A stretch of DNA of 24,683 nt. Source: a bacterium. Lineage in GTDB: Bacteria > Patescibacteriota > Patescibacteriia > Patescibacteriales > JALTFF01. Under the pieces are notes generated by a model. It was not told the DNA's origin. It did no database searches and saw nothing but the letters and a program-made list of their open reading frames with translations. Every line of letters begins with the position of its first letter. The first letter of the stretch is position 1. The position numbers and the translations under genes are program-made. Shown piece after piece: positions 1 to 8,109 of this stretch. The DNA lies in NCBI GenBank assembly GCA_027007465.1, contig JALTFF010000069.1:1-24683 (forward strand). Direction: 5' to 3'.

Positions 1-148
1 GATAATATAAAATGCTCTTAGTGGATTTGATACTGCTAACGCAATCACAAATTAACCTAGAAACCTACTTTTTTAAACAGAACAATGATAGAGAATAAAC
101 TTTATGAAGCACATAATATATAGCAATTCAACAGGGATTGCTCTGCGC

Positions 149-165
149 AAAAAAGAGTTTAACTC
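149..165 (-). terminator. Weak candidate terminator after the Clp-like gene
   Basis: On the minus strand a short hairpin (GAGT, loop TAA, ACTC) is followed directly by six T residues, 16 nt past the stop codon of the Clp-like gene. The stem is only 4 bp, so this is a weak call. The rest of 1-180 holds a second small hairpin (AGCAAT at 122-127 with ATTGCT at 137-142) and no coding sequence that I can support. Confidence 0.3.
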
Positions 166-180
166 ATTATAAAATAATAT

Positions 181-2928
181 TTATAGCGCATTTGCCTTTT
201 TAATTATAATATTCTTAATACTATTTACAATAATAATATCCCTTCTTTGAACTTGTTTAGACAATAAAATATTAGCAATCTGATTTTGCAAATTATCTTG
301 TATAGCTCTACGCAATGGCCTGGCGCCATAAGCTGGATTATAACCAAGTTTTGCTAATTCTGCTACAGCTTTATCACTTACACTCAATCCAATACCTTTA
401 AGTTCTAATTCTTTTCTCGCACTGTTCAACATTAATTTAGTGATTTCCTTTACATTGTCCATTGTCAATGGTTGAAAAACAATAATGCCGTCAAAACGAT
501 TAAGCAATTCAGGGGCAAAATATTTTTTAAGTTCATTTTCAATAAGAATTTTTCTAATTTTGTCAATATTATTACCAATTCTTAATTGTTCTTGTATAAA
601 ATTACTAGCTGCATTAGAGGTTGCAATAATAATAGAATTAGCAAAATTAATTGTTCTACCTTGACCATCAGTTAATCTAGCATCATCAAAAACTTGCAAA
701 AAAATATTTAAAATTTGTTTATTTGCCTTTTCAAACTCATCTAATAAAATCAATGAAAAAGGATTTTTTCTAACTGCTTCTGTTAAATGACCTAAAATGC
801 TTCCATCTGCAGAGCCAATTAAACTATAAATACTCTGACTAGTTTGATATTCACTCATATCTAAACGAATCATATTTTTGCGATTTCCAAAATAAATTTC
901 AGATACAATTTTTGCTAATTCTGTTTTACCCACTCCAGTGGGACCTAAAAAAAGTAAATTAGCAATTGGTCTTACGCTCTCGCGAAGTTGCGCTCTTGCT
1001 CTTCTTAAACTTTGCGCTACCATCTTCACAGCTGCATTTTGGTTGATAAATTTCTTATGAATTTCATCTTCAAGATCTAATAATTTTTTAGTTTCATTTT
1101 CTGTTAATTTAGTCAATGGTATATTTGTTTTTTTGGAAATAACTTCTTCAACTTCATAATGCGTTATTAAACTTTTATCTCCATTTTTTCTGTGAGCATA
1201 AACTGCAATTTCTTGTAATAAATCAATTGATTTTGCTGGCTGAAATTTATCTTGTATATATTTATTAGATAAATTTACTATACTTTCAATCGCTCTATAA
1301 GAAAAATAAACTTTATTTTTATATTCTATAAATCCAACTTTTGATTCAATAATCTGAATTGTTTGATTAGTATTTGGTTGTTTAATAATTAATCTTTTAA
1401 AACTTTGTCCCAATGCTGTTGTTTCAATATAATGTAAATAATTTTTCTCTGAAGCAATTGCTAAACAAATAAAATAATGGCTTTCTAATCCTTCTAATAA
1501 AATTTCTGATAGATCCAAACTCTCTTCACTGCCACTAGTAATACCAATCATATTTTCTATATCATCAATAAACAAAACAATATTTTTAGCTCTCTGGATT
1601 TCATCTAATATAGCGATTAACCTTTTTCCAGCTTTAGAAGCGTCAACACCACCAGCTAACCTAGCTATATCTAATTCTACTAATCTTTTATCTTCTAAAA
1701 TTTTAGGCACATCTTCTTCTACCATTTTCTGAGCTATGCCATTAATAATGCTATTCTTTCCAACACCTACTTCGCCTGTTAAAATAATGCCTTGCTGTCC
1801 AGATTCAATTAAGCGAAAGATATTATTTATTTCTACTTCTCTACTTACGCAAAGTGGGAGATGTCCATATTTAGCTAACATAGTTAAGTCTTTGCCATAA
1901 TAATCAAGAATTGGGGTTGCAACAGCTGTCATAGCTCTATTCATAGTCCCTTTTGGTTTTAATAAGGCTTTCTTATGATATTTTTTCACTTGTTCTTTTA
2001 ACTTTCTATTTATTCTTAACCAAATAATAGTATTTTTTAATTTCTGTTGATCAACATTAAGTTCATATAAAATTTCATCAATATCTCTATCTTGTTGTAT
2101 GGCTAATAATAAATCTTCTGGCATTACATTGTATTGATTTTGTTGCTCTGCGATTATAAAAGCATTAAATAAAGTTTTCAAAACCTCAAATGAAATAGAA
2201 GGATTTTCTTTTGTATGCTTGATAATTTTAATCAAACTATCTTTTGTAAATTTAACCAATTTCTGAAAATCAATAGCTAATCTAAATTCAATAATATTAA
2301 CTCTTCTGACTTGAATAAGCTCTGCAAATAAATGAATTGGTTTAATGTTTGAATGATTTAATTTTTTTGCTAATAGAAAACTTTTTTTAATAATCTCTTT
2401 GCTATTTTTAGAAAAATAATCAGCTATATTGATTTTATCTTTCTTAGGTAACTCTAAAATCTCTTTCCAATTATCAGCTGTAAAATTATACTTTAAATAC
2501 TCATAGTCAAATAATTTTTTATTTATTTTCTTTTCTTCTTTATTTTCTTGGTCAAAACGAAAAGCAATAAACATAGCAGCGAAAATAGAGCTCCAGAATA
2601 AAAATAAAAGCAATGATTGTTGTTGCCAAATTTGCTCTAATACAAAATAATTATTTTCCCTTATATTCAAATATATAAAATAAAGCAATGATAAAATACC
2701 TAAAAAACTATAGGAAAATAATAAAAAATTAACTATAAAATCAAATTTTCTTTTAACACTATCTTGCCAGATAATCAATGAATTAAGTGGCATTTTCCAA
2801 TATAAAAATTTACTTCCCCAAATAATGCCCATCCCTAATCCTTGGCAATATCGGCATCTTGTTCCATTGATATTTCCAGCACCATTGCATTTAGGGCAGG
2901 TAATAAATTTTGGCTGATAATTATGCAT
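181..2928 (-). CDS. Membrane-anchored Clp/Hsp100-like AAA+ ATPase with zinc-finger head
   Basis: This 915-residue protein has Clp/Hsp100 architecture. Residues 11-32 hold two CxxCxG-type knuckles (CPKCNGAG and CRYCQGLG), like the DnaJ zinc finger. Two membrane helices follow at about 64-88 and 105-123. Residues about 178-310 resemble a Clp-N double repeat. The first AAA+ domain (about 340-580) looks degenerate: Walker A reads GEVGVGKNS (Asn392 for Thr/Ser), Walker B ends in Asp-Asp (455-456), and the arginine-finger stretch is ALGQSFKR. The second domain has intact GPTGVGKT (662-669), LLDE (728-731), NRFD (810-813) and sensor-2 GARPL (868-872). No long middle domain and no IGF/LGF ClpP-binding tripeptide are visible. 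Both pore loops lack the family tyrosines. The start lies 6 nt after the small membrane gene, so the two are probably co-transcribed. An envelope chaperone or remodelling role is inference. Confidence 0.85.
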   Translation of the reverse strand: MHNYQPKFITCPKCNGAGNINGTRCRYCQGLGMGIIWGSKFLYWKMPLNSLIIWQDSVKRKFDFIVNFLLFSYSFLGILSLLYFIYLNIRENNYFVLEQIWQQQSLLLFLFWSSIFAAMFIAFRFDQENKEEKKINKKLFDYEYLKYNFTADNWKEILELPKKDKINIADYFSKNSKEIIKKSFLLAKKLNHSNIKPIHLFAELIQVRRVNIIEFRLAIDFQKLVKFTKDSLIKIIKHTKENPSISFEVLKTLFNAFIIAEQQNQYNVMPEDLLLAIQQDRDIDEILYELNVDQQKLKNTIIWLRINRKLKEQVKKYHKKALLKPKGTMNRAMTAVATPILDYYGKDLTMLAKYGHLPLCVSREVEINNIFRLIESGQQGIILTGEVGVGKNSIINGIAQKMVEEDVPKILEDKRLVELDIARLAGGVDASKAGKRLIAILDEIQRAKNIVLFIDDIENMIGITSGSEESLDLSEILLEGLESHYFICLAIASEKNYLHYIETTALGQSFKRLIIKQPNTNQTIQIIESKVGFIEYKNKVYFSYRAIESIVNLSNKYIQDKFQPAKSIDLLQEIAVYAHRKNGDKSLITHYEVEEVISKKTNIPLTKLTENETKKLLDLEDEIHKKFINQNAAVKMVAQSLRRARAQLRESVRPIANLLFLGPTGVGKTELAKIVSEIYFGNRKNMIRLDMSEYQTSQSIYSLIGSADGSILGHLTEAVRKNPFSLILLDEFEKANKQILNIFLQVFDDARLTDGQGRTINFANSIIIATSNAASNFIQEQLRIGNNIDKIRKILIENELKKYFAPELLNRFDGIIVFQPLTMDNVKEITKLMLNSARKELELKGIGLSVSDKAVAELAKLGYNPAYGARPLRRAIQDNLQNQIANILLSKQVQRRDIIIVNSIKNIIIKKANAL

Positions 2929-2934
2929 AAAAAA

Positions 2935-3294
2935 TTATATCATTTGGTAAACTACTTGATATAAGACTATCCATGGTAATGCTAAATATAAAATCAATAA
3001 CATAAATATAAAAAAAGACCAACTAATAAGAATAGCTGATCTAATAATAATTTGAATCAATCTAATAAAAAAACTAATAATTCTACCTTTCCAATCATAT
3101 TGCGAATACATTGGATTAAAAATATTTAATATCCAAATCCTTAGTCCTAATCTTTTTTCTTCATTTCTAATAGATCTCAAATTAGCTTTAACAAAACTTT
3201 TTAAGCCAATAGTATACCACCATATAGGAAAATATAAGAAATCTTTAAGTAAATCAAAACTAAAAAATTTTATCAGACTGATTACTGAGTTCAT
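2935..3294 (-). CDS. Small membrane protein of unknown function, upstream partner of the Clp-like gene
   Basis: I do not recognise this 119-residue protein. It has an aromatic N-terminal segment (about 14-34, containing FPIWWYTIG) that may sit at the membrane interface. A basic, charged middle follows (about 38-55, RSIRNEEKRLGLR), then an NPMYSQYDWKGR stretch, and one long hydrophobic region (about 72-112) that could form one or two membrane helices. It ends 6 nt before the Clp-like gene, which also carries membrane helices, so a shared complex is a reasonable inference. An extended -10 sequence lies so close upstream that the transcript could be leaderless. No enzymatic motif is visible. Confidence 0.7.
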   Translation of the reverse strand: MNSVISLIKFFSFDLLKDFLYFPIWWYTIGLKSFVKANLRSIRNEEKRLGLRIWILNIFNPMYSQYDWKGRIISFFIRLIQIIIRSAILISWSFFIFMLLILYLALPWIVLYQVVYQMI

Positions 3295-3302
3295 ATAAAT
3301 AT

Positions 3303-3311
3303 ATTATAACA
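3303..3311 (-). promoter_or_regulatory. Extended -10 promoter for the small membrane protein/Clp-like pair
   Basis: The minus strand reads TGTTATAAT: a consensus -10 hexamer (3303-3308) preceded by the extended TGn motif. No convincing -35 is visible. A start about 7 nt downstream would fall near 3296, only a base or two from the ATG at 3294, so a leaderless mRNA is predicted. The call rests on the motif alone. Confidence 0.45.
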
Positions 3312-3336
3312 TATATTCTAAAAAATTTTTAATGAA

Positions 3337-4044
3337 CTATAATCTATGCTTTTCTTTTATTACTTTTTCAGCTTGCTTATACTTTTTTACACTTGGAAAA
3401 AATGGCAAAATTTTATAAAAAAAAGAAGGCATCCATCTACTTATTGTTCCTCCTGTCTTTACTTCAAATAATACTTCTGGTATCCAAATTCCTTGATGAC
3501 CTTGTTCTAACATTGTTAGCCACAAATCCCAATCTTGCAACCGCTTAATATTCTCATCAAAACCAGGAAAATGCCTCTTCCTTATTAAAGAAGTTGTAAT
3601 AATGTATGGCATTTTTTTTAATCTTTGAGGACTAAATTCCCATAGTTGAAATTTTTTAAATCCATATTTGAATGAACAATAAGCATAACTTGCTTGCAAA
3701 TGCGTTTCTAAAGTAAAAAACATTTTTTCCAACATTTCCTGCTTAGCTATTGTATCAGAATCCCAAAAAATAATATACTCGCCATTAGCTTGCTTAAACC
3801 CGCGATTACGAGCTGAATTAGAGCCTTTATTTTCTTGATTGATAATTTTGAATTTTTTGTTTTGCTTTATGAAAATCTCTTTATATTTATCTAAAATCTC
3901 GCTTGTATTGTCTGTTGAACCATCATTAACAACAATAATCTCATAATTCCTATAGGTTTGATTTAAAATACTGTCAAGGCATTTTGGCAAAATTTTAGCT
4001 CTTTGATATGTTGGAATGATAATGGATATTTTAGGATTTTGCAT
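3337..4044 (-). CDS. Family 2 (GT-A fold) glycosyltransferase
   Basis: This 235-residue protein begins with the GT2 signature ISIIIPTYQRAKILPKCLDSI, followed by an NDGSTDNT nucleotide-binding loop (40-47) and a DSD metal-binding motif (95-97). An acidic QDWDLW motif at 170-175 sits where GT2 enzymes keep the catalytic ED/WD segment. It should transfer a sugar from a nucleotide-sugar donor at the inner face of the membrane. No long membrane helix is visible, so it is probably peripheral. It has its own strong promoter and follows a GT4 enzyme and a flippase, which suggests surface-polysaccharide assembly. Donor and acceptor cannot be read from the sequence. Confidence 0.88.
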   Translation of the reverse strand: MQNPKISIIIPTYQRAKILPKCLDSILNQTYRNYEIIVVNDGSTDNTSEILDKYKEIFIKQNKKFKIINQENKGSNSARNRGFKQANGEYIIFWDSDTIAKQEMLEKMFFTLETHLQASYAYCSFKYGFKKFQLWEFSPQRLKKMPYIITTSLIRKRHFPGFDENIKRLQDWDLWLTMLEQGHQGIWIPEVLFEVKTGGTISRWMPSFFYKILPFFPSVKKYKQAEKVIKEKHRL

Positions 4045-4067
4045 AATAATTAGTTTAAACTGACTAT

Positions 4068-4095
4068 ATTATATCAAGCTAAGTTAGATTGTCAA
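4068..4095 (-). promoter_or_regulatory. Sigma70-type promoter for the GT2 gene
   Basis: On the minus strand there is a perfect TTGACA (4090-4095) and a perfect TATAAT (4068-4073) separated by 16 bp. The predicted start near 4061 leaves a leader of about 17 nt before the ATG at 4044, with no Shine-Dalgarno sequence. Confidence 0.75.
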
Positions 4096-4133
4096 ACTCT
4101 TTCCTAAAAAGGAGCTTAACTACTTCAAAACTT

Positions 4134-4153
4134 AAAAGGAATGAACTCCTTTT
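4134..4153 (-). terminator. Candidate (possibly bidirectional) terminator after the GT4 gene
   Basis: AAAAGGA (4134-4140) and TCCTTTT (4147-4153) form a 7-bp stem with a 6-nt loop, about 60 nt beyond the GT4 stop codon. The minus-strand product ends in TTTT; on the plus strand the T run is six long. Its place between the GT4 stop and the GT2 promoter fits a terminator, but the stem is AT-rich. Confidence 0.45.
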
Positions 4154-4213
4154 TTGTAGAACAAGCTTCTATGTAAGGGGCTAAGTTGTTATTGTTAGTT
4201 AAATCATAGCGAC

Positions 4214-5371
4214 TTAGCATCTTTCTGTGTTATATATTCTGTTTATGTATTCGCATTCTTGATAAATTTTTTTTATTTGTTTTTTCCAATTGAATTTTTC
4301 AATAGCATTAGCTCTTCCAGTATTACCTAACTTTTTACTTAAATTTTCATCCTGCGCCAATTTTATAATAGCTTCACTAATATCATCAACGCTCTCTGGA
4401 TTAACCAATAATCCATTTACTTTATGCTTTACAATATCTCTAACGCCACCACTATTTCCAGCAATAACTGGCTTGCCGACTAAGTTTGCTTCTAAATATA
4501 CAATACCAAATCCTTCAAAATCACCATCAATATTACGACTTGGCATAATAAAAATATTGCATAATTTTAGTAAAGCCCATTTTTCATTATCACTTATCGC
4601 GCCTAGAAAAATAACAGAGTCTATGCTATTCTCTTGTGCAATTTTAAATAGTCTATCTTTATCAGGCCCGTCTCCAATAATAATATAAACTAAATTTTGC
4701 ACTTTTTTTAACACCTTTGGCAATGCTTTTAATGTTAAATCAAATCCTTTTCTTTTAACTAATCTTCCAATACTTAATAATATTTTTTTATTTTGTAAAT
4801 TATATTTTAATTTTAGATTATTAATTATTTTCTTATATTCTTTATCTTTTAAATTATAGTAATCAATACCAGGATTAACAACAATAATTTCCTTTTTATT
4901 GGCTATTTTCTTAACAATATCTTTAACATAATTAGAATTAGTAATTATTTTTTTAGAATTAACTATTACCTTTTTAGCTAAATATCTTTTCCACCATTTT
5001 TTTTGCGAATAAGCAATGTCCATTCCATGGATTATTACAATATAGTCAAAACAAAACATTTTTGACATTAACCAAGCAACAGTTCCAAGTGGTAAAATCT
5101 GTCCTACTAAAATAAAATTTATTTTTTCTTTCTTTATTATTTTATAAAGATAATAAAAACTTGGCAACCATTTTAAAAATGGCAATTTATTGTTTATTAG
5201 TTTTCTTTTATAAACTTTTTTATTGCTAAAATATAAAAATTTCCTATCATCTTTTTGTTTTTGACATAATACAACTATATTATTGTCCCAATATTTTACT
5301 AAATTAGCATAATAATTAGAAATTCCGCCAATTTGCGGTGGAAACTCTATTGTAAGCAATAAAGACTTCAT
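4214..5371 (-). CDS. Family 4 (GT-B fold) glycosyltransferase
   Basis: This 385-residue protein is a typical retaining GT4 enzyme. The N-terminal half has PPQIGGISNY (11-20), the glycine-rich acceptor-side loop, and HGMD (115-118). The C-terminal half has the donor-binding core SIGRLVKRKGF (200-210), IIGDGPDKDRL (231-241) and the EX7E motif with Glu286 and Glu294 in EGFGIVYLE, followed by NSGGVRDIV. It should add a hexose-type sugar to a membrane-bound glycan or lipid. Its start is 5 nt beyond the flippase stop codon, so the two form one transcription unit for surface-glycan synthesis. The specific sugar is unknown. Confidence 0.92.
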   Translation of the reverse strand: MKSLLLTIEFPPQIGGISNYYANLVKYWDNNIVVLCQKQKDDRKFLYFSNKKVYKRKLINNKLPFLKWLPSFYYLYKIIKKEKINFILVGQILPLGTVAWLMSKMFCFDYIVIIHGMDIAYSQKKWWKRYLAKKVIVNSKKIITNSNYVKDIVKKIANKKEIIVVNPGIDYYNLKDKEYKKIINNLKLKYNLQNKKILLSIGRLVKRKGFDLTLKALPKVLKKVQNLVYIIIGDGPDKDRLFKIAQENSIDSVIFLGAISDNEKWALLKLCNIFIMPSRNIDGDFEGFGIVYLEANLVGKPVIAGNSGGVRDIVKHKVNGLLVNPESVDDISEAIIKLAQDENLSKKLGNTGRANAIEKFNWKKQIKKIYQECEYINRIYNTERC

Positions 5372-5376
5372 AATTT

Positions 5377-6849
5377 TTATTCAGTTCTAAAATTTCTAAA
5401 AAAATTAAATAAATATCTTAAATCATCTCTATTAAAAACTCTTATAATCAATAGCATAATTAAATAAATAATAGCAGATAAAAATATTACGATAAAAATA
5501 TTTAAAAATTGCTTTAAATAAATTGTTAGTATCGCCATTATTGCAGCTGAAAAAATAATTTTTAAAATTTTTCTAAAGATTAACCAATTAATTTGAGATT
5601 TTAATATATTTTTAACCCAATGTAGATTAAAAAAGAACAGCAAACTATGTGTTGTCGCCATAGTAATAGCTGCTCCAACAAAATGTAAGTAATGAATTAA
5701 AATAATATTCATTACTATGCTTAACAACATTGCTAAGCCCATATTTCTTGTGTTAATAGCTTGTCTATCGCAAGAATTAAGAAGAGCTCCAACAGGAAAA
5801 TTCAAGAACATAAAAATTAAGCCAATCATCATTATTTGCAAAGGCAAAACAGCTGAGATAAATGCTTGCTTATAAATTAAAATTACTTTGTCAGCAATAG
5901 AAGCAATGCCAAAAGAAATAGGCATTACAATTATTGCTAAATATACCATTGATTTAAAGTAAATATTTTGCAAATAGCTAACTTGTTTATCGCTTTCTTC
6001 AACGCCTGCCAGCTTAATTTTTTTCCATACTCTGCTCATAGCTGGATAAATAGAAGCTGAAAAAGCCATTGGTATAAATTGTAGAGCAAAAGTAATTTTA
6101 TAAGCTACACTATAAATTCCAACTGACCTGTCTCCATCCATTATGGATAATAGAACATTATCTAAGTGAATATAAACCCTATTAAAAATTCCAGCTAATG
6201 CAAAAGGAATAGCTAATTTTAAAAATGTTATAAAAATTTTTTTATTATAAGAAAAAACAATTCTTATTTTTAACTTTATCTTTAATAAAATTAATGAGTA
6301 TAAAAAATTAAATAAACTTGATAAAATTAAAGCTAACATTAGCATCCTCAATCCAAAGCCCATTTTTAAAAAGGATAAACCAAGAATTGCTAATATTACT
6401 TGAAAAGCTAACATTGCATATGACTCATATTTTAAATTTTGAAATCCACGAAAAACTCCCCAAAATACTAAAGTAAAAGAATCTAATGCCATAACAATTG
6501 AGGCTAAGTAAGCTAACTGCTTAGTAATTGTTGGATAATGCAAAACATTAACTAATAGCGCAACAGACAAAATTGAGAATAAAATTAATGGCAATTTAAT
6601 GATTAATATATTACTTAAATATTCTTGAGCTCTATTTTTATATTTTGCCACTTCTCGTATTAAAACAGGCGCCATTCCAATATCAGTAAAGATCGCAAAA
6701 ATAGTTGTTAAAGAAATCGCAAAATAGTATTTTCCTAAATTATCTGGACCTATTATTCTTGCTATAAGAGTAAAATAAATAAAACTAATAATTTTCTGAC
6801 CTATTAAGCCCGTTGTCATTGATATTGTATTTCTCGCAATCTTTGACAT
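5377..6849 (-). CDS. Wzx/RfbX-type polysaccharide flippase (MOP superfamily)
   Basis: This 490-residue, strongly hydrophobic protein has a run of about 12-14 membrane segments. It opens with MSKIARNTISMTTGLIGQKIISF and ARIIGPDNLGKYYFAIS, the pattern of MATE-like O-antigen and teichoic-type flippases, and keeps a charged YIHLDNVLLSIMDG loop near the middle. Members of this family move undecaprenyl-linked oligosaccharides across the inner membrane. The next genes encode GT4 and GT2 enzymes, which supports that role here. The start codon lies 9 nt after a 28-bp palindrome, and no separate promoter is visible between that and rpsI. Expression may therefore depend on read-through from the ribosomal operon. 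Confidence 0.9.
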   Translation of the reverse strand: MSKIARNTISMTTGLIGQKIISFIYFTLIARIIGPDNLGKYYFAISLTTIFAIFTDIGMAPVLIREVAKYKNRAQEYLSNILIIKLPLILFSILSVALLVNVLHYPTITKQLAYLASIVMALDSFTLVFWGVFRGFQNLKYESYAMLAFQVILAILGLSFLKMGFGLRMLMLALILSSLFNFLYSLILLKIKLKIRIVFSYNKKIFITFLKLAIPFALAGIFNRVYIHLDNVLLSIMDGDRSVGIYSVAYKITFALQFIPMAFSASIYPAMSRVWKKIKLAGVEESDKQVSYLQNIYFKSMVYLAIIVMPISFGIASIADKVILIYKQAFISAVLPLQIMMIGLIFMFLNFPVGALLNSCDRQAINTRNMGLAMLLSIVMNIILIHYLHFVGAAITMATTHSLLFFFNLHWVKNILKSQINWLIFRKILKIIFSAAIMAILTIYLKQFLNIFIVIFLSAIIYLIMLLIIRVFNRDDLRYLFNFFRNFRTE

Positions 6850-6857
6850 TATTTTAA

Positions 6858-6885
6858 ATAAGACCTATAAATTTATAGGTCTTAT
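6858..6885 (-). terminator. 28-bp perfect palindrome ending the ribosomal operon
   Basis: The sequence ATAAGACCTATAAA is followed immediately by its exact reverse complement. It starts 22 nt after the rpsI stop codon. On the minus strand the hairpin is followed by TTTAAAATAATG, so the T tract is short. A terminator or attenuator for the ribosomal operon is the simplest reading. A protein operator for the flippase gene, whose start codon is 9 nt away, is the alternative. Confidence 0.6.
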
Positions 6886-6906
6886 GAAGTTTATAAAAGT
6901 AAAAAA

Positions 6907-7377
6907 TTATCGTTTACTCCATTGCGGAGCCCTGCGAGCGCGCTTTAATCCAGGCTTTTTTCTTTCTTTCTCTCTTGGATCTCTGGTTAAAAATCCTTTT
7001 ATCTTAAGAATAGGCCTTAACTCTTTGTCAAATTTCTCCAATGCCCTTGCAATCCCATGCCTTATAGCTATTGATTGACCAACTTTGCCTCCTCCACTTA
7101 CCACTATTGAAAAATTAAGATCTTCTTCATGATTTGTTGTTCTAAGAACTTGACGGATATTATTCCTAATAGGTTTTGTTGGAAAATATTCTTCTAATTT
7201 TCTTTTATTTATAATAATTTCGCCCTTGCCATTCTGATATAAACGTACACGAGCAGTTGCTGTTTTTCTTCTACCTATTGATTGAATATATATATTATTT
7301 TCATCTTTACCTAATTTAACTTTCTCTTTATTGCTTAATGCCTTTTCTTGTTTTTTATTGTTCTTTTCTTGTTCCAT
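6907..7377 (-). CDS. rpsI: Small-subunit ribosomal protein uS9
   Basis: This 156-residue protein has the S9 core: YIQSIGRRKTATARVRLYQNG near residue 30, VSGGGKVGQSIAIRHGIARAL, and the C-terminal KKPGLKRARRAPQWSKR whose final Lys-Arg reaches the P-site tRNA in known ribosomes. An N-terminal extension of about 28 residues, rich in Lys, Glu and Asn, precedes the core and is longer than in most bacteria. It is the last gene of the ribosomal operon, 20 nt downstream of rplM, and is followed by a palindromic terminator-like element. No Shine-Dalgarno motif precedes the ATG. Confidence 0.97.
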   Translation of the reverse strand: MEQEKNNKKQEKALSNKEKVKLGKDENNIYIQSIGRRKTATARVRLYQNGKGEIIINKRKLEEYFPTKPIRNNIRQVLRTTNHEEDLNFSIVVSGGGKVGQSIAIRHGIARALEKFDKELRPILKIKGFLTRDPREKERKKPGLKRARRAPQWSKR

Positions 7378-7397
7378 AAAATTTAAGCCAATCTTAT

Positions 7398-7748
7398 TTA
7401 TTTATTTATTTTTAATCTTCTTATCATAAATTTTCGCAACTTATTTTTTGGCAACATTTTAAATACAGCCCGTCTTAATACCTCTTCTGGATTTTCTTTA
7501 AGTAATCTATTTAGTTTAATAATTTTTAATCCACCAGGATATCCAGAGTGATGATAATATTTTTTTTGCTCAATTTTTTTGCCAGTTAACATCATCTTAT
7601 CAACATTATCTATTTCAACGAAATCTCCACAGTCAATATTTGGTTCAAATTCTGGTTTATTTTTACCACGCAAAAATAAAACTATCTGACTAGCTAATCT
7701 TCCTATAGGTTTATTAAATGCATTAATTTTATGTATTTGCCTCTTCAT
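7398..7748 (-). CDS. rplM: Large-subunit ribosomal protein uL13, compact form
   Basis: This 116-residue protein has the L13 landmarks: KPIGRLASQIVLFLRGK (14-30), the DCGDFVEIDNVDKMMLTGKK segment, YYHHSGYPGG, and VLRRAVFKMLPKNKLRKFMIRRLKI. Most bacterial L13 proteins have about 140-145 residues. This copy lacks part of the N-terminus and the C-terminal tail that normally follows the RKLKVY-type segment. The ends are natural: the stop lies 20 nt before rpsI, in the usual rplM-rpsI pair. Such trimming fits a reduced genome. Confidence 0.96.
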   Translation of the reverse strand: MKRQIHKINAFNKPIGRLASQIVLFLRGKNKPEFEPNIDCGDFVEIDNVDKMMLTGKKIEQKKYYHHSGYPGGLKIIKLNRLLKENPEEVLRRAVFKMLPKNKLRKFMIRRLKINK

Positions 7749-7755
7749 ATAAAAA

Positions 7756-8106
7756 TTAAACTAATTCTATTTGAGTTATTTTTGCTCCATCCCCCTGTCT
7801 TACGCCTAACTTAAGAATTCTTGTATAACCGCCACTTCTTTCTTTATACTTTGGTCCTATTACTTCCATCATTTTTTTTACAGCTAATTTTTGGGGTAAT
7901 TCTTTAATTAATCTTCTTCTTGATGCTAAATCACCATTTTTAGCAATAGTAATTAACCTTTCTACTAATCGTCTTACTACTTTTGCTTTTGCCTCTGTTG
8001 TTTTTATTTTTTCATACAAAATTAAACTTGAAGCTAAATTTCTTAGCATCATTTCTCTAAATTGTTTTTTTCTGCCTAAAATTTTATTACTATTACGATG
8101 TCTCAT
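7756..8106 (-). CDS. rplQ: Large-subunit ribosomal protein bL17
   Basis: This 116-residue protein begins MRHRNSNKILGRKKQFREMMLRNLASSLILYEKIKTTEAKAKVVRRLVERLIT, the classic L17 N-terminus. It ends with the conserved GGYTRILKLGVRQGDGAKITQIELV. The length is normal for the family. The protein lies near the exit tunnel in known bacterial ribosomes. The gene starts 3 nt after the rpoA stop codon and ends 7 nt before rplM, which matches the conserved rpoA-rplQ linkage and tight co-transcription. Confidence 0.97.
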   Translation of the reverse strand: MRHRNSNKILGRKKQFREMMLRNLASSLILYEKIKTTEAKAKVVRRLVERLITIAKNGDLASRRRLIKELPQKLAVKKMMEVIGPKYKERSGGYTRILKLGVRQGDGAKITQIELV

Positions 8107-8109
8107 AAT

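Noticed and set aside
4045..4213. Possible mobile element or RNA gene in the GT2/GT4 spacer
   Set aside because: I found only a promoter, a hairpin and AT-rich sequence. There is no cloverleaf, terminal repeat or transposase remnant.
4290..4688. Plus-strand open frame of 132 codons
   Set aside because: It lies entirely opposite the GT4 gene, whose motifs are clear, and its translation resembles no protein family. The same applies to plus-strand frames near 6884, 8282, 15673, 17823, 19791 and 21292.
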